From positions 1 to 6,648 of the forward strand of contig CAMCIP010000128.1 of the NCBI GenBank assembly GCA_945874855.1: 6,648 nucleotides of DNA, written 5' to 3'. Below, one piece after another: positions 1 through 5,512 of the stretch. The notes under the pieces are model-generated. The model had not been told where the DNA came from, did no database searches, and saw nothing but the letters and a program-made list of their open reading frames with translations. The first letter of the stretch is position 1, and every line of letters begins with the position of its first letter. Position numbers and translations under genes: made by a program. The stretch is from Brevundimonas vancanneytii (GTDB lineage Bacteria > Pseudomonadota > Alphaproteobacteria > Caulobacterales > Caulobacteraceae).

Positions 1-273
1 AAGGGCGTGGGGCCGGAAGAGGCGGCAAGGCTGGCGGCCCTGCACGGCTGCGGCGACTGGCGCGGCGAGGACTCCTCGCTGAAATTCTGCCGCATCGCCG
101 AGGGGGCCTGCGACGCCTATCCGCGCACCGGCCCGACCTCGGAATGGGATACGGCGGCGGGCCAGGCGGTGGTCGAGGCGGCGGGCGGCCGGGTGCTGGG
201 CCCCGACGGCGAACGCCTGACCTATGGCAAGCCCGGCTTCATGAACGGGCCGTTCGTGGCCAGCGGCGGCTAG
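1..273 (+). CDS. cysQ: 3'(2'),5'-bisphosphate nucleotidase CysQ, C-terminal part (5' end outside window)
   Basis: This is the last 90 residues of a Mg-dependent phosphatase of the inositol monophosphatase superfamily. CysQ hydrolyses 3'-phosphoadenosine 5'-phosphate (PAP), a by-product of sulfate assimilation, to AMP and phosphate in the cytoplasm or at the inner membrane. Seen in the sequence: the CysQ-type block SSLKFCRIAEGACDAYPR (residues 25-42 of the fragment), then GPTSEWDTAAGQAVVEAAGG (44-63), which carries the second family signature; its WD supplies a metal-binding aspartate. The C-terminal stretch GERLTYGKPGFMNGPFVASG is also typical. SSLKFC and YPR favour CysQ over inositol monophosphatase or histidinol phosphatase. 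Reading is open from base 1, so the start and the first metal site lie upstream. The TAG stop (271-273) overlaps the stop of the convergent minus-strand gene. Confidence 0.92.
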   Translation, partial: KGVGPEEAARLAALHGCGDWRGEDSSLKFCRIAEGACDAYPRTGPTSEWDTAAGQAVVEAAGGRVLGPDGERLTYGKPGFMNGPFVASGG

Positions 274-1475
274 AGCGACAGCAGCCCCTCGGCGACCTGG
301 GCCAGGACGGGGGCGCCGACCTCGCGGGCCACATCGGCGGCGGAGGCGAGCATCAGGCCGACCTCGCCGCGCGGGGCGTCGAACAGACGGGCGCGGGCGG
401 CGGCGACGCGGGCCAGGCCGATCTGGTCGGCGGCCCAGTCCAGCGGCGCGGCGGGGGTGGCGACGCGGCGGCGCAGTTCGCCCGCCACGGCGTCGAGGGC
501 TGCCGGATCGCCCGCGGCCTCGGCCGCCGCCACGCGCGTCGCGGTCAGGCGTTCGCGGGCCAGGGCCCCCAGGACCAGACCGGGACCGGCGGCGCGGCAG
601 ATGGCGTCGACGGCCACCAGACGCGCGCCCGTCCCCTGCGACGCCAACTGGACCGCGGCCCAGTCCAGCGGGCTGTGGTCGGGGGTGAACTGGTCCGACG
701 CCGCCTCGAACAGGGCCCGGCCCTGTTCGTGCGCGACTGTGTCGTCGGCGAGGGCGGCGAGGGCGGTCAGGCCGGCGGCGCTGAGCGTCAGGGCGCGGGC
801 GCGGCTGAGGGGACGGCGCTCGGCCGGGCAGGCCTCGACCAGGGCCAGCAGGTCGCGGCCGGCCTGATCCAGCAGGCGGGCGTCGCGCTGGGTCACCCCG
901 GCTTCCAGGGTCAGGCCCGCGCGGTCCAGCCGCACGGCCTCGGCCAGGGGGTCGGGCGAGCCGTCGAGGCCGTGGACCGCCAGGTCCAGCAGGGCCGCGG
1001 CCTCCAGCAGGCGCGGCGCGCGGCCGTCCATCCGCGCCTTGCGGGCGGCGATGCGGGCATGGACCGCCACGGTGGCGGCGCGCGAGGAGGCGGCCTCGAT
1101 CAGGGCCGCGGCCTCGTCCAGCAGGCTGGGGCCGCCATAGAGGTCAAAGCGCAGGGTCAGGGCCTGGGCGCGGGCGCAGCGCGCCTCCTCGCGCCGGTCC
1201 CCCGAAGCGGCGGCGCGTTCGGCCGAGCCGGCGGCGGCCTCGGCGGCGTCGAGGGCGGCGGTGGCGCCGGTGCGGGCGGCCAGTTCCCGCCAGACGGCGG
1301 CGGCAGTCAGCCAGGCATGATCGGGGCGGGCGCAGGAGGTGCGGCCCGCGTCGATGGAGGCGCGGCGGGCCTCGGCCTCCAGCAGCTCGACGCCGACCAG
1401 CTCCAGCCAGCCCAGGTCCTCGCGGTCCCGGTCCCGACCGAACAGCCTGCGCAGATCCCTGCCGAACTCGAACAT
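270..1475 (-). CDS. TPR-like all-helical protein of unknown function (401 aa)
   Basis: I do not recognise a specific function. The protein is rich in Ala, Arg and Leu and appears helical throughout, with no signal peptide and no membrane segment, so it is probably cytoplasmic. It opens with MFEFGRDLRRLFGRDRDRED, a charged amphipathic start. Two copies of a PLDWA motif, SPLDWAAVQLASQG (from residue 268) and APLDWAADQIGLAR (from 343), resemble the PLxWAxxQxNLG phrase of divergent tetratricopeptide repeats in alphaproteobacterial proteins, which suggests a protein-binding scaffold. The reading frame stays open upstream to an ATG at 1616, but I choose the ATG at 1475. It has a GGGAG ribosome-binding site six bases upstream, while the extra 47 residues are Arg-rich and read straight through the 39-bp intergenic repeat. 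GC-rich codon use matches cysQ and the flavin oxidoreductase. It is divergent from the 839-residue membrane protein gene. A real gene is likely; its role is open. Confidence 0.8.
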   Translation of the reverse strand: MFEFGRDLRRLFGRDRDREDLGWLELVGVELLEAEARRASIDAGRTSCARPDHAWLTAAAVWRELAARTGATAALDAAEAAAGSAERAAASGDRREEARCARAQALTLRFDLYGGPSLLDEAAALIEAASSRAATVAVHARIAARKARMDGRAPRLLEAAALLDLAVHGLDGSPDPLAEAVRLDRAGLTLEAGVTQRDARLLDQAGRDLLALVEACPAERRPLSRARALTLSAAGLTALAALADDTVAHEQGRALFEAASDQFTPDHSPLDWAAVQLASQGTGARLVAVDAICRAAGPGLVLGALARERLTATRVAAAEAAGDPAALDAVAGELRRRVATPAAPLDWAADQIGLARVAAARARLFDAPRGEVGLMLASAADVAREVGAPVLAQVAEGLLSL

Positions 1476-1481
1476 GCCGCA

Positions 1482-1509
1482 CTCCCGGGAGCTTCCGGCG
1501 TCCCGGGAT
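1482..1509 (-). promoter_or_regulatory. Paired TCCCGGGA palindromes overlapping the ribosome-binding site of the TPR-like gene
   Basis: TCCCGGGA occurs at 1483-1490 (within the perfect 10-bp palindrome CTCCCGGGAG, 1482-1491) and again at 1501-1508, 18 bp apart. In the minus-strand mRNA the two copies can pair as an 8-bp stem with a 10-base loop. The 3' arm contains most of the GGGAG ribosome-binding site (complement of 1482-1486), six bases before the ATG at 1475. The sequence is a direct observation. Its use as a translational hairpin or as a two-site operator is inference. Confidence 0.4.
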
Positions 1510-1538
1510 GGGACCCTGACTCCGTCTCGTCTCCGCCA

Positions 1539-1577
1539 CAAGCAAATGCGCGGCCGGGGCGAGGGTTCGGTCTTGCG
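1539..1577 (+). repeat. 39-bp interspersed repeat, copy 1
   Basis: This copy begins CAAGCAAATGCG, continues through a GGCCGGGGCGAGGG core and ends with CTTGCG. It matches the copy at 4235-4273 at 38 of 39 positions. The first 32 bases are identical, followed by one T/A difference and then CTTGCG. Similarity fades on both sides. The ends carry a short inverted CAAG/CTTG, but there is no long stem, so it is not a typical REP hairpin. It ends 77 bp before the membrane protein start and lies 63 bp upstream of the divergent TPR-like gene. It is probably a member of a genome-wide intergenic family. Confidence 0.85.
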
Positions 1578-1654
1578 GGCACCCCGTAGAGGCGTTCTGC
1601 GTCGACAGCCGATCAACGGGACGCCATGGTCAACAAATCCGGAGCGGGGGCCCC

Positions 1655-4174
1655 ATGACAGTCGAGCTCAATGCCGCAGAGTCTCTGCTCGCCCGGTGCA
1701 TGACCGAAGGGCGCGAGTGCAACCTTACGGACGCAGCCTGGGACGGCCGGCTTTTGCGTGGCGAGACCCTGCGACAGCTGCTTTTCGGATTGCCCGTCCG
1801 CCTGGCGGGTGCAGATGCGGACACGCGACACAGCTGGCCGATCTCCGGGGTCCGCATCCGGGGAGCCCTAATCGAGGCTGACCGCGAACGCATTAACCTT
1901 GCGGACCTGGCGACGGCCGAGGGGGGGGCGTTGCCGCCGTTGATCCTGCTGGACTGTGTCATCGGGCGCCCGCTTCGCTTGTCGGGCGCGAGGTTGCGCC
2001 GTCTTTCACTGGAAGGGTGCGCGATCTCGTTTCTCGAAGCCACCGGGCTGATGGTCGAAGGCGACGTGGTTCTCAATGGCCTGAGGTCCAATGAGACAGA
2101 GGTCCTGACGGGCTGCCAGGGGCAACCGCTGTGTCGGGTCGATTTCAAAGGTGCGCGCATCGGCGGAGGCCTGTTCGCGAAACAGGCGCGCCTGGCCGCG
2201 CCGCCGGCGCGGCCAGAGTCAGAGGTGCTTCGGGCCGACGGCGCTGGCAGACGCCTCGCCCTTGACCTTCTCGACAGTCATATCGGCAACGCCTTGAATC
2301 TGTCCCCGGGATTCAAGGCGTTCGGTGGGGTCAGGATTTCCGAAGTCGGCGGCGACGTGGATCTCGATTGCGCAGAGCTGACGGACGAAGAAGACGACGC
2401 CCTTAGCGGTCAGATCGCCGTCATAGGCGGTGCCTTGTTCCTGCGGTCACTACGTCTGGAAGGCGAGACTTTCCCGGCCTCGGTCAAAGGATCGGTGACG
2501 CTGTCCGGGGCGCGGATCGGGGACGATCTGGATTTGACCGGCACCTCGATCGAGGGGGACCTGAACCTGTCAGGGATCCAAATCGGAGGGTGCTGCAGAC
2601 TTCGCTCTAGAGCGTGGTCAGCCCCAGGCGCCTTGGCGCGCTTGACGGTCACCGGCGACGTTACGCTGACAAATGCCCGGATCACGCAGGACCTCTACCT
2701 CAGTGGCATTTCGATCGGTGAAGACCTCTCACTCGCAAGCGTCACCGTCGGAAAGGACGCCTTTCTCGCCGACATCGGCCGCGAACTGGCACCCGGGATG
2801 TTCGGCCCCCCGCTTTGGGTCCCACTGCAGGTGACGGGATCGATCGTATTGAGAGGCGCGGTCGTGCAGGGCGAGCTGGATATGAGGTGCCTGCGACTGG
2901 CTGGACCGCTTCATGGCGTGAGCGTCACGGTCGGGACGCATTGGTGGCTGGGAGGTACCGATGCTGGCGGTCCCGAGTCGCTGCTCCAGCGAGGGGCATT
3001 CCTAGCCGGAAGCCGAGTCGGGGGTAATCTGTTCATCGACTTGGAGACGCACGACGATCTGGTGCTCGCCCAGGTCACAGTCGCCGAGCTGCTGAAACTG
3101 AACCTCCGAGGCAAGCGGGGGGCAGACAAGGGCCGACGAAGGCCGGAACTGGTGCTGGACAGCGCGTCGGTTGGCGGCCTTTCAGACGACCACGGGCGAG
3201 CGGTGGCCGACTTTCGCCTGTCCATGGCCGGGTTCAGTTATCGGCTGCTGCACGATGCAGAGAGGCCGGCGACGGGCAAGGGGACGGCAGTGCAAGCCGT
3301 TCGGCTTCTGCGCACACCGATCGCAAGCGCCCTTTTGACGTTCCTGCTCGTGGCGGGCGTTGCCGGTGCCGTCCTCCTGGAATCCCTCAATCGTCCAGGC
3401 TGGCACTGGGCCCTGGCCGTGGCTGGCGTCGCCCTTCTGGGCTGGGGGTTGCGGTCCTTGCAGACTACGCGTGCACCTTCGGACTATCGGTTGGCCTGGT
3501 TGGCGCGACAAGAGGCGCCAAAGACAAGGCCAAGCTTCAAGCCCGAACCCTATGAGCGGCTGAGTCGATACTACCGATCCCAAGGACAATACGACGAGGC
3601 TCGTCGCGTCGCGCGGCGCAAGCTGGACCTGGAGCGCAGGCTGCGCGCCCCGATCATGCTTCGACCCTTGTTCTGGATGTATGCCAAGCTCTTCGACCAC
3701 GGCATGGGGCCCGAGCGGGCCGTCGTCGTCTTTTTCGCCTGCATCGTCGTTGGGACCGGCGGCGTATCGATCGCGGCAAACGGACTGGACCTTGTTGTTG
3801 ATCCCGGCCGGCTTCATGACCGGCTGGGCGGGATAGCGCCGATCCAGATGAGGGCGCGACCCGTGCTGGTGATCGACGCCGCAGCAGTTCAGCCCGCCTC
3901 GCGCGGGCAAAAGCCGTCGTTCCTCGACGCCCCGGCTGGTACGTCGGACGATCTGCAATGCGGAGACGCGGTCGAGCCCTCCATCTATGCGCTGGACGCC
4001 TTTATTCCCGCACTCGACCTGAAGCATGAGCGAAGGTGCTCTGTCAGCGGGGCACCCGAGGCCGTCGGATGGCGGTTTGCGTTCGCCGCCTATTCCATTC
4101 TCGGCTGGATCATAACTTCGCTGACCGTCCTGACGCTGTCCGGCATCCTGCGTAGACGGGCTGAGGGGGCCTGA
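1655..4174 (+). CDS. Large beta-solenoid-like repeat membrane protein with four predicted TM segments (839 aa)
   Basis: The function is unknown. Residues 1-60 form a mostly helical cap with a LRQLLFGLPVRL segment. About 65-510 is a run of roughly ten-residue strands of the form G-x-x-[IV]-x-x-x-L-x-L-[ST], for example GARIGDDLDLTGTSIEG (285-301) and ITQDLYLSGISIGEDLSL (343-360), which should build a beta-solenoid related to pentapeptide-repeat folds. Hydrophobic segments follow at about 555-576, 583-602, 688-706 and 807-832. Between the second and third lies a basic helical stretch with PYERLSRYYRSQGQYDEA (632-649) and the phrase GMGPERA (683-689). The loop at 707-806 has cysteines 769 and 795. 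Charges fit cytoplasmic N and C termini and a periplasmic loop. As I recall, similar architectures in actinobacteria and proteobacteria carry names such as 'membrane-associated oxidoreductase', but no redox motif is visible here. GGAG lies ten bases before the ATG. Codon use is less GC-biased than its neighbours, suggesting transfer. Confidence 0.85.
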   Translation: MTVELNAAESLLARCMTEGRECNLTDAAWDGRLLRGETLRQLLFGLPVRLAGADADTRHSWPISGVRIRGALIEADRERINLADLATAEGGALPPLILLDCVIGRPLRLSGARLRRLSLEGCAISFLEATGLMVEGDVVLNGLRSNETEVLTGCQGQPLCRVDFKGARIGGGLFAKQARLAAPPARPESEVLRADGAGRRLALDLLDSHIGNALNLSPGFKAFGGVRISEVGGDVDLDCAELTDEEDDALSGQIAVIGGALFLRSLRLEGETFPASVKGSVTLSGARIGDDLDLTGTSIEGDLNLSGIQIGGCCRLRSRAWSAPGALARLTVTGDVTLTNARITQDLYLSGISIGEDLSLASVTVGKDAFLADIGRELAPGMFGPPLWVPLQVTGSIVLRGAVVQGELDMRCLRLAGPLHGVSVTVGTHWWLGGTDAGGPESLLQRGAFLAGSRVGGNLFIDLETHDDLVLAQVTVAELLKLNLRGKRGADKGRRRPELVLDSASVGGLSDDHGRAVADFRLSMAGFSYRLLHDAERPATGKGTAVQAVRLLRTPIASALLTFLLVAGVAGAVLLESLNRPGWHWALAVAGVALLGWGLRSLQTTRAPSDYRLAWLARQEAPKTRPSFKPEPYERLSRYYRSQGQYDEARRVARRKLDLERRLRAPIMLRPLFWMYAKLFDHGMGPERAVVVFFACIVVGTGGVSIAANGLDLVVDPGRLHDRLGGIAPIQMRARPVLVIDAAAVQPASRGQKPSFLDAPAGTSDDLQCGDAVEPSIYALDAFIPALDLKHERRCSVSGAPEAVGWRFAFAAYSILGWIITSLTVLTLSGILRRRAEGA

Positions 4175-4208
4175 CCCTCCCCCGCTCTGACGTCGTCATG
4201 CAACCGAG

Positions 4209-4239
4209 GCTTGAGGAATCGTTCCCCCGACGCTCAAGC
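4209..4239. repeat. Inverted repeat GCTTGAG / CTCAAGC leading into repeat copy 2
   Basis: GCTTGAG (4209-4215) and CTCAAGC (4233-4239) are perfect 7-bp inverted arms separated by 17 bases. The interval can add a small inner CGT/ACG stem (4220-4222 with 4230-4232). The right arm shares five bases with the start of the 39-bp repeat copy 2. The loop contains GAATC (4216-4220), a GANTC site. There is no T-run after it, so a canonical intrinsic terminator for the upstream gene is not supported. It may be an operator, a weak hairpin, or chance. Confidence 0.4.
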
Positions 4240-4273
4240 AAATGCGCGGCCGGGGCGAGGGTTCGGACTTGCG
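4235..4273 (+). repeat. 39-bp interspersed repeat, copy 2
   Basis: This is the second copy of the element at 1539-1577, in the same orientation, differing only at base 4267 (A here, T in copy 1). It ends 52 bp upstream of the flavin oxidoreductase start. It contains an ATG (4242-4244) in frame with that gene, which would add 28 unlikely residues if taken as the start. The two copies are 2,696 bp apart and bracket the 839-residue membrane protein gene. Confidence 0.85.
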
Positions 4274-4312
4274 CCGTCGCGCAGGGCGCCCATCTGCATC
4301 CGATACTGTTGC

Positions 4313-4317
4313 AGGAG
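4313..4317 (+). promoter_or_regulatory. Ribosome-binding site fixing the GTG start of the flavin oxidoreductase
   Basis: AGGAG lies eight bases before GTG 4326. This favours the GTG over the in-frame ATG at 4242 inside the repeat. The family's N-terminal pattern (LFQPIxLGxLELKNRI) also begins right after this GTG. Confidence 0.8.
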
Positions 4318-4325
4318 ACGCCGAC

Positions 4326-5432
4326 GTGACCTCCCCCCTCTTCCAGCCGATCGCCCTCGGCGCGCTCGAGCTGAAGAACCGCATCGCCATGGCCCCGATG
4401 ACGCGCAGCCGCGCCTGGGCCGGCGAGGTGATCAACCCCACCGCCGCCACCTATTACAGCCAGCGCGCGGGGGCCGGCCTGATCGTGTCGGAGGCGACCC
4501 AGATCAGCCCGCAGGGCCAGGGCTATCCGTCCACGCCGGGCATGTTCACGGAGGCCCAGACGGCGGGCTGGCGCGGCGTGACCGACGCCGTCCATGCCGC
4601 CGGTGGCCTGATGGTGGCCCAGCTGTGGCATGTGGGGCGGGTCTCCCTGCCCGACTACCAGCCCGACGGCGGCGCCCCGGTCGGCGCGTCGGACGTGGCG
4701 GCCCAGGGTCAGGCCATGAAGCCCGACTTCTCCATGACCCCCTTCGTCACCCCGCGCCCCCTGAGCGAGGCCGAGATCGAGGGCGTCATCGCCGACTATG
4801 CCCATGCCGCGCGGCAGGCCAGGGCCGCCGGGTTCGACGGGGTCGAGCTGCACGGGGCCAATGGCTATCTGGTCGATCAATTCCTGCGCGACGGGTCCAA
4901 CCGCCGCACCGACCGCTGGGGCGGCCCGGTCGAGAACCGCGCCCGCTTCCTGGTCGAGGTGATCCGGGCCCTGGTCGAGGTCTGGGGCGCCGAGCGGGTC
5001 GGCGTGCGCCTGTCGCCGCTGGGGACCAACAACGGCATGTCGGACTCCGACCCGGCCGCCACCTTTGGTCACGCGGCCGCGGCGTTGAAGCCGTTCGGGC
5101 TCGCGTTCTTGCACCTGATCGAGGCCGAGCCGCCGCATCCCATGGCCGGGCCCGAGGGCTCGCCCCGTCTGGCCAGGGCCCTGCGCGAAGCCTTCGGCGG
5201 GCCGGTGATGCTGAACGGCGGTCTGGACCGGGCCAGGGCCGAGGCCGCAATCGCCGACGGCCGCGCCGACCTGGTCAGCGTCGGCGTGCCCTTCCTCGCC
5301 AACCCCGACCTGCCGGAGCGCTGGCGGACCGGGGCGGAGTTGAACCGGCCGGACCGGGCCACCTTCTACGGCGGCGGGGAGAAGGGGTATGTGGATTATC
5401 CGGCGATGGCGGGCGTCGCCGACCGGGGGTGA
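4326..5432 (+). CDS. Old Yellow Enzyme family FMN-dependent ene-reductase (NemA/XenB-like), 368 aa
   Basis: This is a flavin enzyme with a TIM-barrel fold that uses NAD(P)H to reduce activated C=C bonds (enones, maleimides) and often nitrate esters; it is cytoplasmic and binds FMN non-covalently. Numbering from the GTG: LKNRIAMAPMTRSRA (16-30) includes the conserved Thr26 near the flavin. QLWHVGR (99-105) is a barrel signature. VELHGANGYLVDQFL (173-187) gives the substrate-binding pair His176/Asn179 and the proton-donor tyrosine Tyr181, and is followed by NRRTDRWGGPVENRARF. LNGGL (296-300) and VGVPFLANPDLPERW (319-333) form the phosphate-binding region, and FYGGGEKGYVDYP (347-359) is the C-terminal signature. 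Length is normal for the classical subgroup. Valine 321 stands where many members have arginine (GRPFIANPDL). GC-rich codon use matches the chromosome. The physiological substrate cannot be read from the context. The 39-bp repeat lies 52 bp upstream. Confidence 0.93.
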   Translation: MTSPLFQPIALGALELKNRIAMAPMTRSRAWAGEVINPTAATYYSQRAGAGLIVSEATQISPQGQGYPSTPGMFTEAQTAGWRGVTDAVHAAGGLMVAQLWHVGRVSLPDYQPDGGAPVGASDVAAQGQAMKPDFSMTPFVTPRPLSEAEIEGVIADYAHAARQARAAGFDGVELHGANGYLVDQFLRDGSNRRTDRWGGPVENRARFLVEVIRALVEVWGAERVGVRLSPLGTNNGMSDSDPAATFGHAAAALKPFGLAFLHLIEAEPPHPMAGPEGSPRLARALREAFGGPVMLNGGLDRARAEAAIADGRADLVSVGVPFLANPDLPERWRTGAELNRPDRATFYGGGEKGYVDYPAMAGVADRG

Positions 5433-5500
5433 TCTTTCAGGCGGCTTCGCCCTTGTTCCCGCGTCCCCGGCGTTCCAGGGTCGCGACCGTCAGGTCGTTG

Positions 5501-5505
5501 AGGAG
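5501..5505 (+). promoter_or_regulatory. Ribosome-binding site of the small exported Ig-like protein
   Basis: AGGAG lies seven bases before ATG 5513. It supports this start over the in-frame GTG at 5546, whose nearest purine-rich stretch (GGAG, 5530-5533) is 12 bases away. Confidence 0.7.
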
Positions 5506-5512
5506 TCGGGCC

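Larger units (their letters stand above)
1476..1654. promoter_or_regulatory. Divergent intergenic region between the TPR-like gene and the membrane protein gene
   Basis: These 179 bases must hold the promoters for the two divergent genes. Visible elements are two TCCCGGGA palindromes at the minus-strand side, a GACTC site (1518-1522, the GANTC motif methylated by CcrM in Caulobacterales), the 39-bp interspersed repeat (1539-1577), and the plus-strand ribosome-binding site. No convincing -35/-10 pair could be picked by eye on either strand, so promoter positions are not assigned. Confidence 0.5.

Noticed and set aside
144..1589. Long plus-strand open frame of 481 codons opposite the TPR-like gene
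   Set aside because: It is antisense to a gene with good start signals. Its product is low-complexity Gly/Gln/Arg-rich sequence typical of shadow frames in high-GC DNA, it overlaps the cysQ end, and it has no recognisable motif.
3182..4027. Minus-strand open frame of 281 codons within the membrane protein gene
   Set aside because: It is antisense to the TM and helical part, whose protein features are coherent. There is no recognisable motif and no sign of independent expression.
4163..4179. GAGGG/CCCTC pairing across the membrane protein stop as a terminator
   Set aside because: It is only a 5-bp stem, part of it inside the coding sequence, and no T-run follows. G-runs and C-runs of this kind are expected in GC-rich DNA.
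1539..4273. Insertion sequence or integrative element bounded by the 39-bp repeats
   Set aside because: There is no transposase, integrase or terminal inverted repeats inside, and no short target duplication was seen. Only the weaker idea of a repeat-bounded cassette is kept.
4269..4307. Promoter read as TTGCGC followed by GATACT downstream of repeat copy 2
   Set aside because: The spacing (27 bp between the hexamers) is too long for a sigma-70-type promoter and the match to consensus is poor.
4110..5138. Minus-strand open frame of 342 codons opposite the flavin oxidoreductase
   Set aside because: It is a shadow of a well-supported enzyme gene. It also runs through the 39-bp repeat and the end of the membrane protein gene, with no family-like motifs.
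5440..5451. GGCG-GCTT-CGCC hairpin after the flavin oxidoreductase stop as a terminator
   Set aside because: The stem has only 4 bp and no proper T-tract follows; too weak to call.
4211..5512. Plus-strand frame continuous with the Ig-like gene, suggesting a 591-residue fusion protein
   Set aside because: The first 434 codons are an out-of-frame reading of the flavin oxidoreductase with Arg/Gly/Pro-rich nonsense. Only the part from ATG 5513, with its own AGGAG and signal peptide, looks real.
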